DNA of 11,949 bases from Pseudomonadota bacterium. Lineage in GTDB: Bacteria > Pseudomonadota > Alphaproteobacteria > Rhizobiales > Beijerinckiaceae. The position numbers were made by a program, and so were the translations under genes. Of the stretch, positions 1-6,032 are shown piece by piece (positions within the stretch are counted from its first letter, which is position 1; each line of letters starts with the position of its first letter). The DNA is taken from the NCBI GenBank assembly GCA_023386115.1, contig JAEWKL010000782.1:1-11949 (forward strand), written 5' to 3'. The notes under the pieces are model-generated. The model did not search any database and was not told the DNA's origin. It saw only the letters and a program-made list of their open reading frames with translations.

Positions 1-921
1 CCTTCCCTCCCCTGCCGTGGTCCCCGCCATCCCGCGGGCAAGGTGCTGCAGGAGCGTGGCCGCCGCGGGCGGATGCTGGCGGCCGAGGCGGGTGACGAGC
101 CGGGCCTCCACGGCGTTGAGGCCCGGATCGGCGAGGGGCAGGGCGACCAGGAGTCCGTCGGCCAGCTCGGGCGCGGCGCAGAAGGCCGGCAGCAGTGTCA
201 CGCCCGTGCCGGAGGCGACGAACTGCTTGAGCACGCCGATCGAGCCGGTGGTCAGCGCCGGTTCGAGCTGTGCCCCCTCCGCCCGCTCCGCCGCCGCGAT
301 GATCTGCCGGATGCCGGTGGCCGGGTGCATCGTGCCGAGGCGGTGACCGGCAAGATCGGCGAGGCGGACCGGGCCCGGATGGGATGCGAGCGCGTGGTCC
401 TCCCGCACGAGCACCCGGATCGGGTGGGGCATCGCCAGATGGGTGCGCAGGCGCGGCTCGGGCGGCGGGTTGTAGACGAGGCCGAGATGCGCCTCGTCCT
501 CGACGACCCGGCGCACCACGTCGTTGGTCACCGCGAGGTCGAGGGTCATGGTCAGGTCCGGGTAACGGGCCCAGAAGCCGTGGAGCAGGCCCGACATCAG
601 GTCGCCGATGAAGCCCTCCCCCAAGACCACGTCGATATGGCCGCGGCGCAGATCCTTCAGCGCGGCGAGCTTGGCCAGGACGTCCTCCCGGTCGGAGGTC
701 TGGCGGCGGTAATAGTCGAGGAGCAAGGCGCCGGCCGGGGTCGCCCGTACGCCGCGGCTGTGGCGCTCGATCAGGGGCGTGGCGAGCTGCACCTCCATCT
801 GGGCGAGCTGGCGGCTCACCGCCGAGGCATTGACGTTGAGCTTGTCGGCCGCCGCCCGGACCGAGCCGCAACCGACCGCCTCCGCGAGGTAGCGCAGGCA
901 GCGGTCGTCGAGGCTGTGCAT
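1..921 (-). CDS. LysR-type transcriptional regulator (3' end cut by window edge)
   Basis: The frame is open from an ATG at 921-919 to the left edge: 307 codons without a stop. LysR proteins usually have about 300 residues, so only a few are probably missing. The N-terminus has a winged helix-turn-helix: residues 18-42 include AAADKLNVNASAVSRQLAQM, the usual LysR recognition-helix pattern, followed by the RGVRATPAG wing (57-64). The rest reads as a LysR substrate-binding domain, with GFIGDLMSGLL near 103-113 and a GSIGVLKQFVASGTGVTLLP stretch late in the domain. The start is supported by a strong ribosome site (GGAGGA, about 5 bases upstream). It is divergent from a dehydrogenase operon, and regulators of this type commonly control the divergent genes in response to a pathway metabolite. 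The inducer cannot be told. Family assignment is firm; the target operon is inferred from context. Confidence 0.93.
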   Translation of the reverse strand, partial: MHSLDDRCLRYLAEAVGCGSVRAAADKLNVNASAVSRQLAQMEVQLATPLIERHSRGVRATPAGALLLDYYRRQTSDREDVLAKLAALKDLRRGHIDVVLGEGFIGDLMSGLLHGFWARYPDLTMTLDLAVTNDVVRRVVEDEAHLGLVYNPPPEPRLRTHLAMPHPIRVLVREDHALASHPGPVRLADLAGHRLGTMHPATGIRQIIAAAERAEGAQLEPALTTGSIGVLKQFVASGTGVTLLPAFCAAPELADGLLVALPLADPGLNAVEARLVTRLGRQHPPAAATLLQHLARGMAGTTAGEGR

Positions 922-949
922 CGGTCCTCCCCTTCCCACCCGCTGGGCG

Positions 950-964
950 TTGCCGGCAAGGCAA
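950..964. promoter_or_regulatory. Candidate LysR-regulator binding box
   Basis: A perfect dyad TTGCC-N5-GGCAA lies 29 bases upstream of the regulator start and 110 bases upstream of the dehydrogenase start. It contains the T-N11-A core typical of LysR boxes. Placement in the divergent spacer fits autoregulation plus control of the operon. The site is inferred from symmetry and position only. Confidence 0.5.
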
Positions 965-1074
965 CACAAAATACCAGCCAGCGTCATTCCGCTCAACGCC
1001 GGCCTGCCCCAGACTCCGTGTCCCAGAAGGCGCCGCGGCACGGAATCCGGCGCCGGTTCCGGGAGACAGCGGAT

Positions 1075-1941
1075 ATGCGGACGATCGGCGTCATCGGCCT
1101 GGGTCAAATGGGCCGGGGCATGGCCCTCTCGCTGCGGCGGCGCGGCTTCGACGTGATGGGGTACGACCCCGCGCCTGCCGCCCGCGCGGCCTCGGCGGCG
1201 GGCGGCATCGAGATCGTCGACGGGCCGTCCGTCCTCTGGCGGGCTTGCGGCGCGGTGGTGCTGTCGCTGCCGACGCCGGAGGTGGTGGAGGCGGTGCTGC
1301 TCGGGCCCGACGGCCCGCTCCACGGCACGGGAGCCGGCCTGCTGATCGTCGACACCTCGACCTCGGACCCGGCGGTCACCCGGCGCATCGCGGCGGCGCT
1401 CACGCCCGCCGGCATCGACCTGATCGACGCGCCGGTGAGTGGCGGGCCCAAGGGGGCGCATGCCGCGACGCTGACGATGGTGATCGGCGGCAGCGAGCGG
1501 GCGGTGGCCCGGGCCGAGCCGGTTCTGGCCGGATTAAGCGCGACGCGGGTCCATGTCGGCGAAATCGGCGCCGGCCACGTCACCAAGCTCGCCAACAACC
1601 TGCTCTGCGCCGCACACCTGATCATCGCCGCGGAAACGATGCGGATGGCACGCGACGCCGGCGTGGATCCGGGGCGCCTGCTCGCCGGGATCAATGCGGG
1701 CTCGGGTCGCAGCGGCGTCACGCAGGTCAACATCCCGACCTGGGTGCTCAACGGCGCCTTCGATTCCGGCTTCACCATGAAGCTGATGCGCAAGGACGTG
1801 CGGCTGGCCGAGGGCCTGATCGGCGCGCTCGGCCTCGACCTGCCGCTCTCGGGAGAAGCCGCCCGGCTGTGGCGCGACAGCGCCGACGCCATCCCCGACG
1901 ACGCCGACTTCAACGCCATCGTCAAGCTTCAGATCGCCTGA
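1075..1941 (+). CDS. NAD(P)-dependent beta-hydroxyacid dehydrogenase (3-hydroxyisobutyrate dehydrogenase family)
   Basis: This 288-residue protein has the normal length of the family. The N-terminal Rossmann fold starts with IGVIGLGQMGRGMA, the GxGxMG dinucleotide motif at residues 8-13. The substrate-binding motif DAPVSGGPKGA is at 118-128. GAGHVTKLANN at 165-175 carries the expected catalytic lysine (Lys171), and the C-terminal helical domain contains FTMKLMRKDVRLA. The enzyme should reversibly oxidise a beta-hydroxyacid to its semialdehyde with NAD or NADP in the cytosol. Relatives act on 3-hydroxyisobutyrate, tartronate semialdehyde, threonate or sulfolactaldehyde-type compounds, and the substrate cannot be fixed here. 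The ATG at 1075 is chosen because the fold begins directly there and GGGAGA lies about 8 bases upstream; the much longer open frame to 43 is an artefact. An aldehyde dehydrogenase gene follows after 28 bases, so the product semialdehyde may be its substrate. Confidence 0.93.
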   Translation: MRTIGVIGLGQMGRGMALSLRRRGFDVMGYDPAPAARAASAAGGIEIVDGPSVLWRACGAVVLSLPTPEVVEAVLLGPDGPLHGTGAGLLIVDTSTSDPAVTRRIAAALTPAGIDLIDAPVSGGPKGAHAATLTMVIGGSERAVARAEPVLAGLSATRVHVGEIGAGHVTKLANNLLCAAHLIIAAETMRMARDAGVDPGRLLAGINAGSGRSGVTQVNIPTWVLNGAFDSGFTMKLMRKDVRLAEGLIGALGLDLPLSGEAARLWRDSADAIPDDADFNAIVKLQIA

Positions 1942-1969
1942 CCGGAAGCCCGCCAGAGGAAGGCCCCTC

Positions 1970-3559
1970 ATGACCGAGACCCGCTCGCAGGCGCTCGCCG
2001 CCCTCCTGCGCCCGTTCTTGCCCGAGTTCTTGCCCGAGTGCTTGCCCGAGGCGACGACCGCCGGCACGCCCCTCGGATCTTGGATCGGGTGTTGGATCGG
2101 ATCTTGGGTGGACGGCCGCCTCGTCCCCGGCACCGGCGAGCCGGTGCGGCTCGTCGATCCCGCCACCGGCCTCGGCCTCGCCGAGTACCGGGATGCCGGC
2201 GCGACCGTGGTGGCCGAGGCCGCCCGGACCGCGCCCGCCGGCCAGGCCCGCTGGGCGGCGCTCACCGGTGCGGCCCGCGGCCGGGTGATGCAGGAGATCG
2301 CCCGCGTGATCCGGGGCGAGATCGAGGGGCTCGCCCGCCTGGAGGCGCTGAACGCCGGCAAGCCGATCCGCGATTGCCGCGTCGAGGCGACCAAGGTCGC
2401 GGAGATGTTCGAGTACTATGCCGGCTGGGCCGACAAGCTGCACGGCGAGGTGATCCCGGTCCCGACGAGCCACCTCAACTACACGCGCCGCGAGCCCCTG
2501 GGCGTGGTCCTGCAGATCACGCCCTGGAACGCCCCGGTCTTCACCTGCGGCTGGCAGCTCGCCCCGGCGCTCGCTGCCGGCAACGCCGTGCTGCTCAAGC
2601 CCTCCGAACTCACCCCCCTGACCTCGCTCGCGGTGGCGGCGCTCGCCGAGCGGGCGGGCCTGCCGCCTGGCGTCGTCAACGTGCTCGCCGGATACGGCCA
2701 CACCACCGGCCAGGCGGCGCTCGCCGAGAAGGCGGTGGCGAAGGTGGTCTTCGTCGGCTCACCGATGACGGGCGCGCGGACCGCGGAGAGCGCGGCGCGC
2801 CACCTGAAGCCCTGCCTGCTCGAACTCGGCGGCAAGTCGGCCAACATCGTGTTCGCGGATGCCGATCTGGAGCGGGCCTGCCTCGGCGCGCAAGCCGCGA
2901 TCTTCGCGGGCGCCGGCCAGTCCTGCGTCGCCGGCTCGCGGCTGCTCGTCGAGCGCCCGGTCTACGAGAGCTTCATCGCCATGCTGGCGGCGGGGGCGAA
3001 CCGCCTCCGCGTCGGCGACCCCCTCGATCCTGAGACCGAGATCGGGCCGATCAACAACGCCAACCAGTATCGCCACGTGCTGGCCATGATCCGCAGCGGC
3101 CTCGACCGCGGCGCGCGCCTCGCCGCCGGCAGCGACGGCACGCCCGGCGAGGGCGGCTACTACGTGCGCCCGACGATCCTCGCGGACGCCGACAACGCCA
3201 TGGACTGCGCCCGCACCGAGATCTTCGGACCGGTGGTGACGGTGATCCCGTTCGACACGGAGGCGGAGGCGGTCGCCATTGCCAACGATTCCGAGTTCGG
3301 CCTCGCCGGCGCGGTCTGGACCCGCGACGTCGGCCGCGCCCACCGGGTCGCGGCGTCGGTGCGGGCCGGGACCTTCTGGATCAATGCCTACAAGACCATC
3401 CACGTCTCCTCGCCCTTCGGTGGCTCGGGGCGCAGCGGCTATGGGCGCTCGAGCGGCATCGAGGCCCTGCACGAATACACGCAGGTGAAGAGCGTCTGGG
3501 TCGAGACGGCGGCCGCCCCCGCCGCGTCCTTCGGCTACGCCCCGGGTGTCGGTGCCTGA
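1970..3559 (+). CDS. Aldehyde dehydrogenase (NAD(P)+-dependent, ALDH superfamily)
   Basis: The protein has 529 residues; the family usually has 480-500. Hallmarks are intact: ITPWNAPV (183-190, oxyanion Asn187), LLKPSELTP (208-216, cofactor Lys210), FVGSPMTG (261-268), LLELGGKSAN with general base Glu285, GAGQSCVAGSR with catalytic Cys319, and EIFGPVVTV near residue 414. It should oxidise an aldehyde to a carboxylate in the cytosol. Gene order and the short spacing suggest co-transcription with the preceding hydroxyacid dehydrogenase. The usual ALDH start corresponds to about residue 46 (SWVDGRLVP). The preceding ~45 residues are unusual and built of 4-residue repeats (FLPE/CLPE, then GSWI/GCWI). 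ATG 1970 has a good ribosome site (GAGGAAGG), and no ATG lies between it and the conserved region, so it is kept. Similar to benzaldehyde/betaine-aldehyde type enzymes; the substrate is unknown. Confidence 0.94.
   Translation: MTETRSQALAALLRPFLPEFLPECLPEATTAGTPLGSWIGCWIGSWVDGRLVPGTGEPVRLVDPATGLGLAEYRDAGATVVAEAARTAPAGQARWAALTGAARGRVMQEIARVIRGEIEGLARLEALNAGKPIRDCRVEATKVAEMFEYYAGWADKLHGEVIPVPTSHLNYTRREPLGVVLQITPWNAPVFTCGWQLAPALAAGNAVLLKPSELTPLTSLAVAALAERAGLPPGVVNVLAGYGHTTGQAALAEKAVAKVVFVGSPMTGARTAESAARHLKPCLLELGGKSANIVFADADLERACLGAQAAIFAGAGQSCVAGSRLLVERPVYESFIAMLAAGANRLRVGDPLDPETEIGPINNANQYRHVLAMIRSGLDRGARLAAGSDGTPGEGGYYVRPTILADADNAMDCARTEIFGPVVTVIPFDTEAEAVAIANDSEFGLAGAVWTRDVGRAHRVAASVRAGTFWINAYKTIHVSSPFGGSGRSGYGRSSGIEALHEYTQVKSVWVETAAAPAASFGYAPGVGA
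2015..2050 (+). repeat. 12-bp tandem repeat, 3 copies, in frame in the ALDH gene
   Basis: Three head-to-tail copies of TTCTTGCCCGAG (the third starts TG instead of TT) encode FLPE-FLPE-CLPE in the extra N-terminal segment of the aldehyde dehydrogenase. The unit length keeps the frame, so copy-number change would be tolerated. Confidence 0.85.
2078..2109 (+). repeat. Imperfect 12-bp repeat (TCTTGGATCGGG-like), in frame in the ALDH gene
   Basis: Two near-identical 12-bp units (2078-2089 and 2090-2101) and a partial third encode GSWIGCWIGSW-type repeats. They follow the 2015-2050 array after 27 bases and share its CTTG core and 12-bp period. Confidence 0.7.
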
Positions 3560-3745
3560 CATGTCCGCCGGTGCGCCCTGGTCCCGGCCCGGCTCCCACG
3601 GCGGCTTCCGGGCTCATCGGTGCGGGGATCGGCGGCGGGGCCGCGATGGCGGAGGATCCTCTCCCGCCTGGCCGAGCGCCAGCCCCAAGTCACGGCGACC
3701 GGACCTGCGCTAGACTTGGCCATTCACGAAAGCGGAAGCCCAATA

Positions 3746-3838
3746 CAAAAGAACGGGCCGGATCAGGATCCGGCCCGTTGAAAGAGTTTCCGGCCAATGC
3801 ACAAGGGGAATGCGGGGAGGACCAGGTGGCCGGGTTAC
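3746..3838 (-). ncRNA. Candidate stress-induced small RNA with C-rich loop
   Basis: The minus strand has a complete small-RNA layout in a 525-base gap without convincing codons. An EcfG-type promoter (3845-3870) should start transcription near 3838, and a 13-bp intrinsic terminator followed by CTTTTG ends it near 3746, giving about 93 nt. Between them a 7-bp stem, CCGGCCA (3833-3827) with TGGCCGG (3796-3790), closes a loop of 30 bases. The loop contains TCCTCCCC (3821-3814) and a second CCCC (3808-3805). Such C-rich loops, complementary to ribosome-binding sites, are typical of alphaproteobacterial regulatory RNAs. Caulobacter GsrN, which is controlled by the general stress sigma factor, is a known example. 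Existence, ends and targets are inferred; homology to GsrN is not shown. Confidence 0.6.
3747..3779 (-). terminator. Intrinsic terminator (13-bp stem plus T-rich tail on the minus strand)
   Basis: A perfect inverted repeat AACGGGCCGGATC / GATCCGGCCCGTT pairs 3752-3764 with 3767-3779 across a 2-base centre. On the minus strand it is followed at once by CTTTTGTATTG, the classical U-tail, so it ends leftward transcripts. On the plus strand no T-run follows. It may still slow transcription from the aldehyde dehydrogenase operon, whose stop lies about 190 bases upstream. Confidence 0.82.
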
Positions 3839-3844
3839 CACATC

Positions 3845-3870
3845 AACGGGAATCCGCACGGAATGGTTCC
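3845..3870 (-). promoter_or_regulatory. EcfG (general stress sigma factor) promoter for the candidate small RNA
   Basis: Read on the minus strand: GGAAC (3870-3866), a 17-base spacer, then CGTT (3848-3845). This matches the alphaproteobacterial EcfG/RpoE2/SigT consensus GGAAC-N16/17-CGTT exactly. It points toward the terminator at 3747-3779 with no plausible protein gene between. Confidence 0.68.
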
Positions 3871-4020
3871 ACGGGCTCGCGCATTGCGTTCCTTTTTCGT
3901 TGCCTGTGGCGAAATTGCTTCGCTTGTGCAGCGCGCCGGCCGCTCGGCGGTCGGTTAACGGATGGTTGACGGGGTCGGGCACATCCGCGGCATAAACTGT
4001 CCCGCCGAGGCACGGTCGCG

Positions 4021-4046
4021 GGAACTACTTGCCGCGCATCCGCGTT
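4021..4046 (+). promoter_or_regulatory. EcfG (general stress sigma factor) promoter for the 4086 gene
   Basis: GGAAC (4021-4025), a 17-base spacer and CGTT (4043-4046) match the EcfG consensus exactly. Transcription would begin near 4053, about 33 bases before ATG 4086. This argues against the upstream TTG at 4029, which would lie inside the promoter. Confidence 0.7.
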
Positions 4047-4085
4047 GAAAAAGCATTCTCAAGCTTCGCCGCGAGGGCCACGCGT

Positions 4086-4604
4086 ATGCTCCGCCCGCAC
4101 TTCTTCCTCGGCATTACGGTTCCGGCCGCGTTCCTCGCCCTGGTCGGGCAGCCGCTGATCGAGCATTCCGTCGGGGCGGTCGCCCGTCCGGCCGTCGAGC
4201 AGGCCGCGATCAAGGGCGACCGCCTCGCACCGCCGCGGCCGGCCGCTTCGGTGCAGGTTCCGGTGGCGGTCGAGATCACCGGGCTCGGCGCCGCCAAGGT
4301 CACCCTGCGCAACGCCGCCGGCGACGTCGTCTACCAGGCCGATTCCACCCGCAACACGACCCTGGTCGCCCGCGACACCGCGCTCCCCCACGTCACCGTG
4401 CGCGAGCGCGCCGGCGCCCCCGTGGCGCAGCGCGATCCGGCTCCGGCCGGCCAGGCGGTGCGGCGGATGCCCGAGGGCTGCGAGGGCGCGATCAGCGGTC
4501 TCGCCGGTCACGAGGCTCGCCGGCTGCTGCCGAGCCGCTGTCTGGCCGAGGCCGGCGAGGTCCTGCCGCCTGCCCTTTCCCCGATTCCCGTCGCGACGCT
4601 CTGA
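4086..4604 (+). CDS. Hypothetical exported or membrane-anchored protein, likely stress-induced
   Basis: I do not recognise a named family in this 172-residue protein. It begins MLRPHFF and then a hydrophobic stretch (residues 6-23, FFLGITVPAAFLALVGQP), which reads as an uncleaved signal anchor or signal peptide. The remainder should therefore be periplasmic. Residues 55-107 look like beta-strands (VQVPVAVEITGLGAAKVTLR, then VVYQADSTRNTTLVA). The C-terminal part has two cysteines (Cys132, Cys152) around EGAISGLAGHEARRLLPS, which could form a disulfide. The start at 4086 is chosen because a perfect EcfG-type promoter ends 40 bases before it and GCGAGGG lies about 10 bases upstream. It is probably co-transcribed with the 68-residue gene 41 bases downstream. 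Codon use is normal for the window. It is very likely a real gene of unknown function. Confidence 0.8.
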   Translation: MLRPHFFLGITVPAAFLALVGQPLIEHSVGAVARPAVEQAAIKGDRLAPPRPAASVQVPVAVEITGLGAAKVTLRNAAGDVVYQADSTRNTTLVARDTALPHVTVRERAGAPVAQRDPAPAGQAVRRMPEGCEGAISGLAGHEARRLLPSRCLAEAGEVLPPALSPIPVATL

Positions 4605-4645
4605 CGGCGCCGCGCGGGATCTCTCGAAGCCAACCGGACGCCCCC

Positions 4646-4852
4646 ATGATCGACCTGCGCGAATACGAGGTTCCCTCGCCTCAGCCGCCGGCCCCCGAAC
4701 GGGTCCATCGCGACGGATCCGTCGAGCCCGATGGCGACCGGCTCGCCAACCTGCTCGCCGGCGTCGCCGCGGTGCGGCCGACCGACGACGTGGTCTGCCT
4801 CCACCTGGCGCGGCGCAACCTCGTGGTCACGGCTCGGCCCCGCGTCGCCTGA
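4646..4852 (+). CDS. Small hypothetical protein (68 residues)
   Basis: The frame runs ATG to TGA with G/C-rich third positions throughout, as in the neighbouring genes. The product MIDLREYEVPSPQPPAPERV... is acidic and proline-rich at the front. It ends in a short hydrophobic/basic segment, TDDVVCLHLARRNLVVTARP (residues 46-65). It has no signal peptide or recognised motif. It starts 41 bases after the preceding gene, and a strong hairpin begins 12 bases after its stop, so it looks like the last gene of a stress-promoter-driven unit. The ribosome site is weak. Function unknown; a chance frame is possible but less likely. Confidence 0.58.
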   Translation: MIDLREYEVPSPQPPAPERVHRDGSVEPDGDRLANLLAGVAAVRPTDDVVCLHLARRNLVVTARPRVA

Positions 4853-4864
4853 CCGCACACGCGA

Positions 4865-4903
4865 ACGAAGCACCCCGGCGCGGCGGCGCCCGGGGTGCTT
4901 CGT
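4865..4903 (+). terminator. Hairpin terminator after the 4646 gene
   Basis: ACGAAGCACCCCGG pairs with CCGGGGTGCTTCGT, with a further CGC/GCG pairing beyond one bulged C and a GGCG loop. It starts 12 bases after the stop codon. No clear T-run follows, as is common in GC-rich alphaproteobacteria. Confidence 0.72.
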
Positions 4904-4936
4904 CGTGTCCGATCGCCGTCGTGACGGCCCATGCTG

Positions 4937-4972
4937 ATGCGCCGGAGGCGAGGTGGTCTCCCTCCGGCGCAT
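4937..4972 (-). terminator. Second hairpin between convergent genes, probably ending the KGG-protein transcript
   Basis: A perfect 12-bp inverted repeat ATGCGCCGGAGG (4937-4948) / CCTCCGGCGCAT (4961-4972) is extended by GAG/CTC pairs inside. It lies 164 bases beyond the stop of the minus-strand KGG gene and 33 bases after the preceding hairpin. Direction is inferred; it could act both ways. Confidence 0.55.
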
Positions 4973-5045
4973 GAGTGTGGGTCTCAACGGGTCCGCGGCG
5001 CAGAGGCCAGAGGTTCCTCGGCCTGTGGTTCTCGAGTCTGAGGCG

Positions 5046-5075
5046 CTTGGGCTTGAGACTCTTGGGCTTGAGACT
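5046..5075 (+). repeat. 15-bp tandem repeat, 2 perfect copies
   Basis: CTTGGGCTTGAGACT occurs twice head-to-tail (5046-5060 and 5061-5075), with a degenerate piece (GAGTCTGAGG) just upstream. It lies in the 3' untranslated part of the KGG gene and shares the CTTGG core with the arrays at 5907 and 6086. Confidence 0.85.
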
Positions 5076-5135
5076 CTCGCCGGGGCCCGATCAGGCGGAT
5101 CGGTCCGTTGCCGGCCGATGCCGGTCCGGCGAGCC

Positions 5136-5330
5136 TCACTCGTCGGTGGCGCGGCCGCTGCCCGAAGCCTGGCCGCCCTTGCGGCCGGCCGACGAGGCCA
5201 GCTCGCGATCCTGCGAGAAGGACCGCTTCTCGGCCGGCACGCTGCGGCCGCCCTTGCTGGCGATCTCGCGCTGCCGCTCCAGATCCATGGATGCGAAGCC
5301 GCGCTTCGAGGTCGAATTTCCCGTAGCCAT
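5136..5330 (-). CDS. KGG-motif general stress protein (con-10/YciG-like)
   Basis: This 64-residue, very hydrophilic protein starts MATGNSTSKRGFASMD. The RGFASMD box (10-16) and two Lys-Gly-Gly motifs, EIASKGGRSVP (22-32) and SAGRKGGQASG (47-57), are the signature of the KGG repeat family, which includes fungal con-10, YciG and GsiB-like proteins. Members are disordered, soluble stress proteins thought to protect the cell during starvation, desiccation or stationary phase. The exact action is not known. The start at 5330 has an ideal ribosome site, AAGGAGG, 5 bases upstream. An EcfG-type promoter lies 34-58 bases upstream. It is divergent from another small stress-promoter gene at 5623. Family identity is clear; longer frames on either strand are shadows. 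Confidence 0.93.
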   Translation of the reverse strand: MATGNSTSKRGFASMDLERQREIASKGGRSVPAEKRSFSQDRELASSAGRKGGQASGSGRATDE

Positions 5331-5363
5331 GATTGCCTCCTTGGCCGTGTTCTCCGTCCGGAC

Positions 5364-5388
5364 AACCTTCAGCGCAAATGATGGTTCC
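5364..5388 (-). promoter_or_regulatory. EcfG-type stress promoter for the KGG gene
   Basis: Read on the minus strand: GGAAC (5388-5384), 17 bases, then GTT (5366-5364). The base before GTT is G instead of the consensus C. The -10 element is 33 bases from the start codon, leaving a leader of about 25 nt with the AAGGAGG site. KGG-type genes are known members of general stress regulons, which supports the call. Confidence 0.68.
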
Positions 5389-5531
5389 TGCCACGCATTC
5401 GGGCCGGCTGACTGACGATCCCGAATCGGGTCAGTACAGCCGGAAGCCCGAGATCGTCGTGTTGGGCCGGTGACTTGCACTAACACCGCCTGCCCGCGAT
5501 GAAATCTGGCCGGGCGCGGCCGGCGCGGAGC

Positions 5532-5556
5532 GGAACTCGGCGGAGAAGAGGGCGTT
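5532..5556 (+). promoter_or_regulatory. EcfG-type stress promoter for the 5623 gene
   Basis: GGAAC (5532-5536), a 16-base spacer and CGTT (5553-5556) match the EcfG consensus exactly. The start codon of the downstream small gene is 67 bases further on. Apart from this site and its divergent partner I see nothing else in the 5331-5622 spacer. Confidence 0.66.
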
Positions 5557-5622
5557 CGCCCCGGACAGAGCGGCGGAGCGGCCTGCGGCCGGCCGCCGCA
5601 CCGTCCCCTCCCGGAGCAGCCG

Positions 5623-5841
5623 ATGACCAACAAGACCATGGTGAGCCCTGAGGCCGTCGCCCATCCGGAGACGGCGCCTTCGCCGAACCGCGCCGCCCCG
5701 CCGCCGATGCCGGCCGAGGAAGGCAGCCCTTACCCGACCACGACCGAGGAGCCGGGCGACTCGCCCCAGCCCAACCGCCAATTCGGCGACGAGCCGATCG
5801 GCGGCCTGACCACCCGCAAGGAATATCCCCGCCGGGATTGA
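5623..5841 (+). CDS. Small proline-rich disordered protein, likely stress-induced
   Basis: This 72-residue product is rich in Pro, Glu, Ala and Asn, with almost no hydrophobic core, so it is probably intrinsically disordered. Phrases such as AVAHPETAPSPNRAAPPPMP (11-30) and GDSPQPNRQFGDEPIGGLTT (45-64) repeat the SPN/PQPN theme. It has no signal peptide, membrane segment or recognised domain. GGAG lies 6 bases before the ATG, and a perfect EcfG promoter is upstream, so it is probably made under general stress together with the divergent KGG protein. It may be a hydrophilin-like protectant, but that is only inferred from composition and context. Confidence 0.66.
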   Translation: MTNKTMVSPEAVAHPETAPSPNRAAPPPMPAEEGSPYPTTTEEPGDSPQPNRQFGDEPIGGLTTRKEYPRRD

Positions 5842-5853
5842 TCCTGGGGCCTT

Positions 5854-5887
5854 GTCCTGGAGATCGGTCCCGGAACTTGTCCAGGAC
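5854..5887 (+). terminator. Weak candidate terminator after the 5623 gene
   Basis: GTCCTGGA (5854-5861) pairs with TCCAGGAC (5880-5887) over an 18-base loop, 12 bases after the stop codon. The stem is short, the loop is long and there is no T-run, so this is tentative. Confidence 0.3.
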
Positions 5888-5906
5888 CCCGGCCGGGCCC
5901 AGGGCC

Positions 5907-5930
5907 GGGACTTGGACTGGGACTTGGACT
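5907..5930 (+). repeat. 12-bp tandem repeat GGGACTTGGACT, 2 perfect copies plus partial
   Basis: Two exact copies (5907-5918, 5919-5930) run into TGGGCC, a partial third. The array lies in the 191-base gap between the 5623 gene and the ABC-like gene. The core CTTGG matches the arrays at 5046 and 6086. Confidence 0.85.
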
Positions 5931-6032
5931 TGGGCCGGCAAGCGCTGACGCAGCCGCGGTTTCCAGTCCCGCTCCAGCCCTCTACACAGGCAGACGGGAA
6001 CACGGGCGCGGGATCTGGGGCGGCGGACCGGC

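Noticed and set aside
43..1074. Long upstream extension of the hydroxyacid dehydrogenase frame (632 residues in all)
   Set aside because: It overlaps the clear LysR gene on the opposite strand, and the Rossmann fold begins exactly at ATG 1075 with a ribosome site. The extension is a GC-rich shadow.
3571..3982. Frames of 132 residues (+) and 90 residues (-) in the gap after the aldehyde dehydrogenase
   Set aside because: Both read through the terminator hairpin. They show no domain, no good ribosome site and atypical composition, so the region is better explained as non-coding.
3966..3996. Possible sigma-70 promoter TTGACG ... CATAAA before the 4086 gene
   Set aside because: The spacer of 19 is too long and the -10 element is only 4 of 6. 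A perfect EcfG promoter closer to the gene explains expression better.
4029..4085. TTG start giving a longer version of the 4086 protein
   Set aside because: It lies within the EcfG promoter, upstream of the expected transcription start. ATG 4086 begins just before the hydrophobic signal segment.
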